This document shows positions 1 through 10,927 of a stretch of DNA of 64,000 bases, piece by piece. The translations under genes and the position numbers were made by a program. Source of the stretch: Acridotheres tristis (taxonomy: Eukaryota; Chordata; Aves; Passeriformes; Sturnidae); NCBI GenBank assembly GCA_037013685.1, contig CM072886.1, forward strand, positions 22,885,080 to 22,949,079. The letters run 5' to 3'. Each line of letters begins with the position of its first letter. The first letter of the stretch is position 1. The notes beneath the pieces were generated by a model, which had not been told where the DNA came from, did no database searches, and saw only the letters and a list, made by a program, of their open reading frames with translations.

Positions 1-1125
1 AGGAAACTGAAGATGGTGGTTCTTAGACTGGGTAATATGACAGAGAAGTATACTTTGAAAGAGCCAGAAAAGGCCAAGAAATATGCTTTGAATAAGAATT
101 ATTTATCTAGGACTTTAAAATATACAAGCCAAATTATCCAGAAGATTTTCAGGAAAGGCTAAACATTTTATGAAATAAAAGATAGTAAAGCATCAAAGGA
201 GTTAGAGGAATTGATTCCTTCTACCTGCCAGGGCATAACTTAGGAGTGGAGTGCTGAGGTATCTGGCTGAGCACTGACATAAATCCCATTTGTATTACAT
301 GTAGGTATGGGTGGGTGTAATACTTCTCTAATGACTGCAAATTGAGGGTGATGCCTACTGCTTATTAGTAGCCAAAAAGCCCCTACTTCTTCAGAGCTTA
401 GCAAGCCATTGCTAATGATCCCCTTGGCTGTTGAACAAGGGGTTTTATGAGGTTGCAAGTAAAAGCAAAGAAAATTTCAGGAAGAGACTAGCAAAGTATT
501 TCAGCAGATTTGTTGGCAGACAAAGGTTGGAATACTTACACAAACCAGACCGCGTAATTAGTTTCAAAGAACTTAGTTTTAGTCTTTTGAAAACGTTTTC
601 TACGAAGTATTTTAGCCCAAAATATTAACAGCATTATGTGAAGAATTGCATACCAAGCAATTCTGGAGCATCTACAGGACCTTCTGCACCTTGTTGCATT
701 TCTCTGAATTTGGCCATATGATTCTGTTTTACCCAGAAATAGTGCCTGAGGGACAAGGTTTTATGCCTCTGCACCACAGGCCCTAGCCATACAAACAGTG
801 GTTAAAAGAAGGAGTTTAAAGATAGAGGAGATGGTGAGTAATAACAGCACATCTGCCCCTGCATAGATCAATTTAAGCTTTTGTGGAACTGAAATTAAAA
901 GAAAAGCAACTTTTATACTTTTTCAGTAAAAGAAGAAACAACACATGCAATTACATTTTTACTTCAGCCACAATGCAATACAGAGAGTGGATCACATTGT
1001 GACTGGAAAATGAGTTCATTGCCTTCTATCACTATTCAAAGGATACTCTCTTGAAATAATCTCACAGTTACAGAACAATGATTGCTCACATAAGAATTAA
1101 GTCAGGCTCTCAGCACCCATCAAAG
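1..1125. other. Non-genic AT-rich DNA
   Basis: I see no recognisable gene, RNA or repeat here. The open frames are short, lie on both strands, and have no splice-like borders or family resemblance. Confidence 0.6.
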
Positions 1126-1722
1126 TATCATAGAGTGGTTTGGGCTGGAAGGGACCTTTAAATATCATCTAGTTCAAAACTCCTCTGCCATGGGCAGGGA
1201 CACCTTCCACTAGCCCAGGTTGCTCAAGGCCCCATCCAGCCTGGTCTTGAACAGTTTGGGGGCATGGGGATCCAAATCTTCTGGCCAACTTGTTCCAGGG
1301 TTTCATTTCCTTCACAGTAAAAAATTCTTCCTAATATACAGTCAAAATCTACCTTCTTTCAGTTTAAAACCATTGATTTTTTCCTGTGGCTACAGACCCG
1401 GGTAAAAAACTATTTCTCTCTTTCTTGTTAGACTCTGTTAGCTACTGAAAGGCTACAATTAGATCTCCCTAGAGCCTTCTCTCCTCCAGGCTGAAGACCT
1501 CCAGCTCTTCCAGTTTGTCTTCATCAGACAGCTCCAGCTCTCTGATCATGTTCATAGCCTCCTCTGGACTCATTCCAACAGGTCCACACCCTTCTTACAC
1601 TGGGGGCCCCCAGAGCTGGATGCAGCACTCCAGGTGGAGTCCCACCAGAGTGAGCAGAGGGGCAGAATCCCCTCCCTCAATCTACTTGCCACATTGCTTT
1701 GGACACAGCCCAGGATACAATT
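1126..1722 (-). mobile_element. CR1: CR1 LINE fragment, 3' end
   Basis: This is a 5'-truncated CR1 non-LTR retrotransposon in reverse orientation, about 600 bp long. Reading the + strand, it opens with the complement of the CR1 terminal repeat (TCATAGAGTGGTTTGGGCTGG at 1128 onward). It then passes through the standard CR1 tail blocks: the 'GGGACACCTTCCACTAG' block near 1198, 'CCAGCCTGGTCTTGAACA' near 1237, the 'CTCCTCCAGGCTGAAG' block near 1480 and the 'GAGCTGGATGCAGCACTCCAGG' type block near 1612-1636. Similarity stops near 1722. CR1 elements normally truncate at the 5' end and lack a poly(A) tail, as here. Open frames inside it (1220-1405, 1515-1799) are remnants of the repeat, not genes. 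The family is certain; the subfamily would need consensus alignment. Confidence 0.95.
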
Positions 1723-4456
1723 GTCATGTCACAACGTTCATACTGGATGGCGAAGGTTTTAATTTTTTTTGGTTTTTACAATCAGTTTTGAAATACTGAA
1801 GTTAAATGTAAACCTTACAGTTCTGAAGCAACACTTGGGATTTTACTAGCTCTGCTTTCAGCAATATTTTAAAAAACTTTCTTAGTGCCAGGAAACCTTA
1901 CCATGTTAAAGTCAAATATTTTCAATCCCTGGAACAAAGAAGCAGAAAAAACCCAGAAAACTGTGTAGCAAAGCAGAGGAATAAAATCTATAGCAGAGCA
2001 TTCCTGCTATTCTGAGTGCTGGAATAATGGGCAGATGAAAGCAGCCACACTGCAGGAATGCCTAGCTCATTACTGAACATTCCTCAAAGCAGAACACTTC
2101 CTTGCCATTTTGCTACATCATTGTGAATCTCTGGTTTAGCATGTCACACAGTAGCACAGTATAATTTTACCCTTTTAGGCCCAGCTGTGAAACATCTTTT
2201 CAAAAGTGCTTGCAATTTTTGGAGGAATTTGCAGCCATGCTTGTACAATAAGAAAATATGCAATTATCTAATTTTTGAGACAGTACAGCTTGGACACAGC
2301 CAAAAGCTTGGGATGAATACTACCCTGCTGTAAAACAAAGGTTTCAAAAGAATTGCATATATTTATGTCAGGCTAAACTCTTTTGCATAGCCTGCAAAAT
2401 TAAAGCAGACATTTAGAATTATTTTCTCTGTATATAATATTTTAATAGGGAATACACCTTCCACAGTCCTTATCACCTGCAAAATTATCTTTGTGGATAA
2501 GCTTAAAAATATTAGTGTAATTTAAAAGGGGAATTGTGAGGGTAGAGCTAAATATACATTGCTAAAGAAACTGAAACATACTACACGGTTTCAGTCAACA
2601 CTTTTGAGTTAAGGAAAAAGCCATATCCATGCCTTATAACTTAAACTGGAACAGCATCCCAACTGTACTGTAAAAACAGCCTAGACCTTACATACCAAAC
2701 ATGCCTGTCAATGAATTTAAAAGTACTCTAACAAATACTTGATTTCAGTGAAGCAAGAATATAATGACAAGGCAGACCTTTATGGACTTTGGAAGCACAC
2801 ATAAAGACTTAGGGAGAAGCAATAAAAACTGCAGGATAAGAAATGAATGGAAGGTAATTTTCCCCATTACTAAATTCTTTCTGTATCACATTGGAAGAAT
2901 CTTCAAATAATTGGATAAATGTGACCTCATATATTACATTCTTCTCTCTTGAATCAATACTTGCTTTGGTCAATAATTTCTTGATTTCATATATTAAGTT
3001 TTTTGTTAAAAATTTTTCTTTTGGTTGTAGCAAAAGTTGTTGCAAAGTACAAAGAAAAATAGTTATTTAATATTTATTTTCAGCCAGTTCCCTCTCAGTT
3101 TTCCATTTAATTCTTCCCCAGGAAAATTCCCACTGGTCTTTTTTTTTATCCTAAGCATACATTCCTATAAATTATTTGAAGCAAGTGAATATTTTATGGG
3201 GTGGGCAAAAAAACAAGAAAAATATTATAAGTTCTCATTATGTCAATGTTTTTATATAAGTCATATAAAGTGTGAAAAATCCTGTGAATATATTGTTTTA
3301 AATCAAATGCACATGACATACATTTAAAGCATTTCCCACTTGGCAGAATAGCCCATGCTACAGCTGGATGTAGGTTTCAATTCTACCTCAAGAAATACGA
3401 GCCTGTGTGGAAATAATGCATTTTTCTTGAGTCTGGTTCTAATTTTATAGCAGTTTTGCTAATGAATAAAAATCTTGATTTTGGTTTGTGGTCAGGGCAT
3501 ACCACTGTTGATCTCTAAGGGTTGTATCTAAGGTATTATGAGAGTATTTTGAATTCTGTAATAGAAGGAGACAAGTTTTAGGACATTCAAACCTTCTTGT
3601 GACAGTCTCTGGAGAAGGCTTTGTGTGTCTGAGGTCTCAATGAACTTTTAAAGATACATCAGTTGGTTTACCTGAAGAATTTTTTCCTCTGCTGATAGAT
3701 CTTTACCAGTGCTCTTAAATCATTATATCTATTGCAACACTGGCACTTCTGTATCATACCTACCCTACAATGAGTAGAAAATTGACCTAAAGATGTCACT
3801 GCATTTTAAACTATTTTTACATCTAATCTAAAGATGAATCAAGATACAATAATGTAGTAGTTGACGGGGATATAAGGAAAAATTGGTAAATCAATAAAAC
3901 TAAGAATATCTGCATCAGTTATTACAGATTATTTGCATATCACGGCTGTAGTGCTTGGATATTGTGTTGTCGCTGTCAGGAATTATGGCACCATTACTAC
4001 AAAAGGTTAAATTGAATGTAACTGTCTAAATTTCCATTTTCAGTTGGGACAAAATCTACACATTTCTCCCTCAGGCATTATACATTCATTTCAGAAGTTC
4101 AACAGGGCAATTTACATATAGTAAAGCACTATGAACTGACATTTTCCCAAGAGGTAGCTATTAGCAACTAAAAATTCTGTGGAAGGCTTCCAGACTAACA
4201 CACATGAAGAGATGTATTTTCAATGATAACTAGGCAGGTGAAGTTCACAGTGCTTAGGTTAAAATAAAGGGTAAAATGGGTCTTTGCCAAGACCTGCAGA
4301 GAGAAGGTTGCAGTTTTCTTCCTGGTTACTCTTTTTATCTGTAAATTAGAGGGGATTAGCAAGGAATACAGATGAGAGAATGGGAATCATCTGAATAGTG
4401 AGACAGTCATTACTGGTGTAACTCACTCATATGCTCCAATAAAATTTTATAAAATT
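1723..4456. other. Non-genic unique AT-rich DNA
   Basis: No gene, RNA or named repeat is recognised in this stretch. It has scattered A and T runs and several short open frames of under 100 codons on both strands, none with a familiar product. Confidence 0.55.
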
Positions 4457-4500
4457 TATGTGTATATATATATGTGTATATGTATATATATATAAATGTA
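4457..4500. repeat. TA/TG-rich microsatellite
   Basis: An imperfect alternating purine-pyrimidine run in which TA repeats are interrupted by TG steps (TATGTGTATATATATATGTG and onward). It is likely variable in length between individuals. Confidence 0.9.
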
Positions 4501-4571
4501 TTTGCAGGAAAACAAGACCAGCAGACAGCTAAAATAGATGGTGGCTGAAACATGTGAATGTGCCTTGTAAG

Positions 4572-4620
4572 CTGAAAGGTCGGTGATTACTCACTACCAA
4601 TATTAATGATGACCTTTCAG
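4572..4620. repeat. Short inverted repeat (hairpin)
   Basis: The arms CTGAAAGGTC (4572-4581) and GACCTTTCAG (4611-4620) pair perfectly over 10 bp. Pairing continues inward for about 7 more bp with mismatches, leaving a loop of about 14 nt. At 49 nt it is shorter than a typical microRNA precursor. It could be a remnant of a small DNA transposon or chance. Confidence 0.6.
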
Positions 4621-7600
4621 GGACATCAGCAACCAGCCATGCAGACAGAAGCTCTGGTGACCTCTTCCTCTGCTTATAACTATTAATAAGTAGAAGAATT
4701 TTCATAACCACTAGTGGGGTTGAGTCTCAGCAATGCCTTCCACAGATCCTAAATACACGTGGTTACAAATGACTGACCATTTATCAGAGATTTCATTGGA
4801 ACCCAAGTACTCAGGTCCATGGAAAAATCTCCATTTTCTGGAATATCAGTAGTGGATGTAATATTTTTAAAAACAGCCCAAAACCCCAAGAAAAACGGTG
4901 AAGCATGAGAAAGCCAGTACAAAGGAGAAACAAGCTCTTTCATCACAACCTTGCCAGCCAGGAAGAGCAGAGCAGAGTCTTTGGATCTGTCTTTGCATCT
5001 TTCTGCAAGATCAACTATTGTGAGTAAGTTCTGGAGAAGTTAGTAAAGCTCTGCTTGTATTAAGCTGCATTTATTGCAGATCTCTTCCTATCCTGCATTC
5101 TGAGGACAACAATGAGAATTTAGGCTGACTCCCACAGATTACAGGCTGTTATTTTGTTTCTGCTGTCCATTATGCAGGGGATAAGATCAGAGCCAGATCC
5201 TCAAAGTGTCAAGGTTCTCACTGCCTTCAGCAGAACTGCCCTTCTGTGAGCCCTGACTTTTTCTTCTTTCATTATATATGTTGAATGGAGCTCTGAGACA
5301 GCACTGGGAAGCTAACCTACTCCTTGATAAGGAAAAAGGCATAACATGGGAATGATTTCTTGTCACTTATGTTGGCTTCTCAGAGCCCATTAAATGGTAT
5401 ATTGTTTGTTTTTAATTGGCCTCTTGGTAACGTCACTGTCCCATTTGATATTACTGTTATTATTTTAAAGTTAATTTATCTGAATTTATTCTCTTTTCCT
5501 GTGTTATTTTTTATATAGCATTCTAGTCAGACAATAAAGCGTAGCCTTTGTGCTGGACAGGGCACCAGTGGGGAGCAAGGCCAGGTGAAAGCATCTTGTT
5601 AGCCAGGGCCAGTGAGACAGGCTGGGGGTAAAGCATCCTGTGGTCTGGCTTCCACCTGCTCCACTGTTAGGACTGGAAGCCTCTGGGGCCACTGCAATTC
5701 CCAAGCAGGTCAGTTAAAATCCAATTACAATCACTTATAATGTATTCCTTAAGGATGCCAAAACTAACTCCAAATGCTTTCTTATGCCAAGGTTTGCTTT
5801 TGGTAAAGTCTTGATATGCACTGGCTGAAGCCTGTCTTTTGCGGGGTTTTATTTTGCTGAGGCAGATGAAATTAATTTCTGGCTCCAGTACCCAAAGAAT
5901 CCAGAACCAACCCCAGAATGACATCTGAAGTCACTAAGGACAGGTCTCCAAGTTTCAAGTCTTCTGAAAACATAGAGTAAATTTTCCTTTCTGAGCACAT
6001 TCCAGACCTTTGCAGGTGCCAGGGGGCTGTTCTTGGTTTAGCATATAGAGCTGGAACTTGGATGCTTATGTAACAGCTAGGCTTAGGGTTTCCCCAAATC
6101 TTCCTAACAAATCCAGCTACAGAGACAAAGGATAATCTGGATCATAAATGATAAGTTTAAACAAGAAAATAAATGCCTCCAGTGTAGCAGCCTATATGTA
6201 AGACTTTTCAAAATAAACCGCTGGAAGTAGTCTGTAATTCTCAGCAAGATTTTTCTTGTTACAGCATAGGTTGCCAACTTTAGTATTTATTTCACTGGCA
6301 ATAAATTAAAAGACCTGAAACTTTAGACTCTCTGTGATGTTGAAAACTTCAAATATCCATCCATGATCTAAAGCTTCATGTGGAAAAATAATGAACCATC
6401 TCTTCCATAAATGACATTGCCAGACAAAGTGCCTTCTTATGGAAAGTACTTTGTATAGCAGATAGAGGGTAAAAGGGAAGCATATTTGGATGAGTACTGA
6501 GATTCAGAAAAGATTTCTGATAGCTCTAGAAAGAAATCAGAACAGTCTTTTCAACAGCAGCTTCAGCTGACCTTGTCATCCTGATTGTCTCATTAAATCC
6601 AGATGCGTCTGTGTCCATGGGTGTGTGTGTAAGCTTCTGCAGAGATGTAGGGAATTTAACACAGCCTGGCTATTATGAGATCTATAGAGATCATGTCTTG
6701 AGGCCTTTTTGCCCCTCTAGTGTTTATTTGACCTTCTGGATCTGGAAAGATCTCAGGCTTTTATTTGCTTATTAATGACTTGGAGCTTTTGCCTAAACCT
6801 TGCCAAGTATTCATCCTGATGAAGCACTTGACCTTTCTATGAAGTATGTTTTTCAGACACCATCAAATTAAAACACACCTAAAGAATTTTTTTTTCTTAA
6901 ACAATAAAAATATTTTTACTTATGTTTGCATTTTGAATTTCTGCACTGTACTTAGTGCTTCACCAAGGAAGTGAGAGGCCCAAATCTGGTTTCTTGGAGT
7001 AAAATCTGGTTTTACATATTACATAGCTCACACATTGCACAAACACAAGCAAAAATGCAATGCAAAAGCCATGTATTTTATTTGTCTACTTCAAACAGCA
7101 TCTGTATATTTTTTCTTTATTAAGATAAAAATTCATATTTTAATTATTGGGAGGGGGTTAATTCATTTTTTATTAATATGTGCAAGAAAATATCACTTTT
7201 GTAGCCTCATTCAATGATCTCATTTGAGCAGGTGTTTCACATATCTACATGGAAAAGAAAAAGGAATTCTTTAATTGAGGAAGACATCACTGTGAAACTA
7301 AGAGTACAGATTAATAGTACAGTTCACAGCAAAGACACAAATAGCAGAACGTGCTTTACTATGCCTATATGTCCTAAAACTTCTTCTTCCAGACCTTATA
7401 GTCATAGTTCCCTTCCCTACATTTAGCATTTTCCCACTATCCTTTACTTTCTTTTCCCCTTACATATTTTTTCCAGAAGATACTATTTCCATCTTCTTTA
7501 AATATAGTCATAATGCTATAATGATAGCACAGAGTTCCACAGCATAGAATGGAAAATCTGGTGCAATATTAATTTCATTTACTTTCAGCGAATACTGGGC

Positions 7601-7856
7601 TAACTGCTTCCGAGATTGTTTCAGTAAAACATTCATATGGAATTTATCTCAAAGCTTTACATCCTATCTAGCTGGCTGTATTATGTCTGCAAAATCCCCA
7701 GCCCTTTGTTATAGAATTAGGATAGGCTTCTGGAGCTCTGGTTATATATTTCTGCTCCAGGGATCACACCACGACAAACTCATTCAACTTTCCCTCTTAA
7801 TGAAAAGAGTTGGTAATCCAGGTTCAGTTGCAATCAATCATGAATCCCACAATCCC
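4621..7856. other. Non-genic unique DNA
   Basis: No gene or named repeat is recognised. A slightly GC-richer patch near 5530-5700 has overlapping short minus-strand frames, with no recognisable product and no second copy that I can see in the window. Confidence 0.5.
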
Positions 7857-7985
7857 TTTGAAAACACTTCAAAAGAAACAGCAAAAATACCAACAGCAAA
7901 AAACTCAAGGAAACAAATATCTCCAAACCAAAACCAAAACAAACAAACCACTAAAAAAACAAACAAGCAAAATAACAACTCCACA
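7857..7985 (+). repeat. A/C-rich degenerate tract
   Basis: About 130 nt that is almost entirely A and C, with loose CAAAA/CCAAA units and several runs of A. The plus-strand open frames across it (7683-8012 and 7810-8088) exist mainly because A/C-rich sequence holds few stop codons; the predicted Lys/Gln/Asn/Thr-rich peptides are compositional artefacts. It could be the decayed tail of a retrosequence, but no body is recognisable upstream. Confidence 0.65.
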
Positions 7986-9218
7986 AAGGCTACTTTGGAA
8001 AGTGAGTTCTGAAAGAACCACTATAGAGGGATTAAATGCATTTACATTGTACATTGTACAGTTCAAACAGCTGCTAAGCAAAGAATGATTCAGCCAGTAC
8101 ATCCATCTGAGTCAGCCTTGTTTAGGCACAGCTTCAGAAATGCTGCCCCCAGCAAGCTGCATCTGTACACCCACTGCATCCCATCACCAACATGCATTTA
8201 CACATTGCCATACAGGCACAGCAGCTGTTGGACAGGGGGTTGGGTACATACTGCTGAATATCTTTACATATCTTTTAATTTACTACGACTGGTATAAAAT
8301 AACAAACTTTTACTTTTTGTGGTTCTTGGGCAGTATCAAATGCATGCAACTCCACTTTTACTCCAGTGTCATCAAGATATGGGGAGTGGTCAATGACAAT
8401 AACGAAATGTATGGATTTTTGAAGGGTTTTAATTATGACAATCATTTCTTCATCAATTTCCTGTAATCATACTGATAGTAATGGGAGAGGATGCAAAAAA
8501 TCATGCTGCTCCTAACAGCAGTTGCTCCTTGAATTTCTACATTAACTCTTGCCCAGCCATTCATGTCTGTTGAATAATTCTACTAGATTGGCTTGCTTAC
8601 TCCATATTTGAATTAGAATAATGGGACAAAATCAAATAATGAAACTAATTTCCTGACTTGCATAATATGTTTTTATACCATTTCCTTGTGTAATCTGATA
8701 TATGTCCAGTAAAACCAGCTTTTGGTACAACACTCCAGTGGCACTTAAGCTAATGGGCAGATCCTGAATCCTGCTCTTGGTATCACTTTTCTCAGTGGCA
8801 TCTAGATTTTGACTCAAAAGTTTTGATATCTGTAATTAGATCATTAACTTTGATCATTAGCAGCACAAACCTGGCTTTAATTTCATGAGTTCTGCCAGGA
8901 AAAGTAGAACATATGTGGAAAAAATAATCTGTGCATGAACCAAACTATGAACATTACCTTTGACGTGAAAGGCAGCATGAAAGAAAAAACACATATTCCA
9001 TTCTGGCTGACAAACTGCAGAAGTCAGGAGAGGACTTCAAACATAAAGTAGAATCCTTGCCAAGAGCTGCTTTTACTTAATCAGAAAGGATTGGGCTAAA
9101 GCCAACACACTGACTTCCACAGGGAAATTCAGATGCATAAGTCATGCAAGATGATAGTAGGAAGACAGATGCTTGGAGCTCTTGAAACTAGGTCCCAGCT
9201 ACTACCAGGACTTCTGCT
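7986..9218. other. Non-genic unique DNA
   Basis: No gene, RNA or named repeat is recognised. Confidence 0.5.
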
Positions 9219-9280
9219 AACAGATACTGAACCCACTCCTTAGTCTGATAACAGATACTGAACCAACTCCTCAATCTGGT
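9219..9280. repeat. 31-nt tandem duplication, two units
   Basis: Units 9219-9249 and 9250-9280 both begin AACAGATACTGAACC and match at 27 of 31 positions by direct comparison. It looks like an old local duplication. It lies 186 bp upstream of the open frame at 9466. Confidence 0.9.
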
Positions 9281-9465
9281 GATTCAGTCAAAAGGATGCA
9301 AACCAGACTTGTACCCTGGCACTGCCAATATTCCTGTGTTCAAGGGGAATATGCAGCATTTACCAGGTTTACAGTGTTCATATTTCAAGAGGTTCTGTAT
9401 CCTATGTTAGTTTTCTGAAGTGAGTGACCCCCCTAATCCACACTGAGTGCTATCCCTTTTGATTT

Positions 9466-9897
9466 ATGTATCCACAAAGCTTCTGGAGGCAAAGCACAGA
9501 TCAGCAGCAGAAGGCCATCTACACCCTGAGTTTGGCAGAAGGTGCTGTGGCTTCTGATGACATCTGGTGTCCTTTACCTGACGTCAATGGATGTGTATGT
9601 GGTGGGCTGCTCTCTCCTATTACTGGATGGGACACCACCTGTCTTAAATTCTTTGCCCACAAAGGGATCAACAGTGGCTTGACAGTGGTCAGTTGTCTAT
9701 GTACCTGGGTGGAAGAACTTCAATACTATTCTGCAGGACATTCAATTAAAGACACTCTGAAATATGCATATGAAATAGATCCTGTGTGTTCTGTCTTGGT
9801 ACAGAAAGGTGCTGCAATCAGGGGTCCCACTTGGTCAAATGAGCTCCTGGGGAAAGACCCAAGTGCACTAGGACAGTGCCAAAACTCTGAACTCTGA
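9466..9897 (+). other. 143-codon open frame, coding status doubtful
   Basis: An ATG-initiated frame of 143 codons ending in TGA, with an in-frame TGA two codons upstream of the ATG. I do not recognise the product. The peptide has eight cysteines, no obvious signal peptide, no membrane segment and no motif I can assign. The start context is poor (T at -3 and T at +4), and I see no convincing promoter or polyadenylation signal beside it. A frame this long is moderately unlikely by chance in AT-rich DNA, but 128 kb of strand was searched. The segment is somewhat GC-richer than its flanks, which lengthens open frames. It may be a remnant of an unrecognised mobile element or a decayed retrocopy. 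Confidence 0.15.
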
Positions 9898-10349
9898 CCC
9901 TAGGCAATCGTATTTCAGTCCCTCACTTGCAAGGAAAGTATTAGTCATGTACCATAATAAAATTAGCCGTTTGAGTTCATTAAAAAAATTAACTTATTTT
10001 ATATCGTATTTTTAATTTTATATAATTTACATTCTCATTTAAGCTACATGTACCATATATATCAAGCAAATCTTGACTAATATCTCCTACCTGAAAGACT
10101 AGAAAATGTTTGCTTCGATGTGATCAAATGCTGCTGATTAAAACATGAAGCAAAGCTTAGATGAAAATAAAGATTCTACTCGGAAGATTAGGGCTTTTTT
10201 ACATCTCTTCTGGAAAAAAGCAGTAAGAAAAAAGTCTTTTCTTTACACTAAAAGTACTGGCTTAAAGTTATTTAAAGGGTCTATTTCTTGTTTCTCCCAG
10301 GTGCACCTTATTTTAATTTCTTTGTATAACTATTGATTGGAAAACTGTC
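9898..10349. other. AT-rich spacer
   Basis: Very AT-rich around 9980-10040, with no gene or named repeat recognised. Confidence 0.5.
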
Positions 10350-10570
10350 AAATTGCTCTGCTCTGGTGAGATAGTTACGGAGTTACCAGCAGATATAAAA
10401 AAGAGCCAAAACCTCTCATTGCCTATTAAGGGACCTTGGAATTATTTTATAAAACTTCTGTTCGGATTAGTTGAAAATCAATGACCTATATTTAGTGCTG
10501 TAATTTATCTCTTATTACCCTGCATTTGCATTTCACCTTTATTTTCAAAGGAAAGACAATAAAGCAATGG
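10350..10570. promoter_or_regulatory. Candidate conserved non-coding element
   Basis: The block is dense in word types common in vertebrate enhancers: an octamer ATTTGCAT at 10524-10531 (POU factor site), TAATTTATC and TTATTACC homeodomain-like words just upstream, and unusual CpG-containing text (TTACGGAGTTACC near 10375) in CpG-poor surroundings. It carries stops in every frame. The call is pattern recognition only; no conservation has been measured. Confidence 0.3.
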
Positions 10571-10907
10571 TATTGTTTTGGAGCTTCTCTTGGTGCTGGA
10601 CACTCAGCAATGCAGAGATCCTTCTTAGCAAAACTTACCAGTGCTCCATCTTTATTTAACATGGGGTCCCTTTTCTAACAGTTGCAGCGACAGTTCCTTG
10701 GAAAAAATGCTAATTTTGTACTACTTGATTTTTTAGAAGACTAGGACTGTGACTTTTCAAGCAGCAATTCTGTATCTTTCTGTTTGCACAAGACTTAACC
10801 ATTGAAAAAAAAGTGATACTGTCAGCACTGGGTACAATAGGGTCTCACTGGGAATTCTTGTGCCAGGAGAGAGGCCAGTGGTTCAAGCAGATGTCTATAG
10901 CTAAACA

Positions 10908-10927
10908 AAAATCTCATATGAGATTTT
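10908..10927. repeat. 20-bp perfect palindrome
   Basis: The sequence reads identically on both strands over 20 bp, centred on CATATG (10915-10920). There is no loop, so it is more like a dimer binding site or chance than a hairpin RNA. An E-box (CANNTG) is at its centre. Confidence 0.9.

Noticed and set aside
1220..1799. Plus-strand frames in the 1.1-1.8 kb region
   Set aside because: They are antisense to a CR1 3' end.
4457..4500. TATA-rich run considered as a promoter
   Set aside because: It is a microsatellite with no initiator or downstream exon.
7683..8088. Two frames of about 100 codons rich in Lys, Gln, Asn and Thr
   Set aside because: They span an A/C-rich tract with few possible stops.
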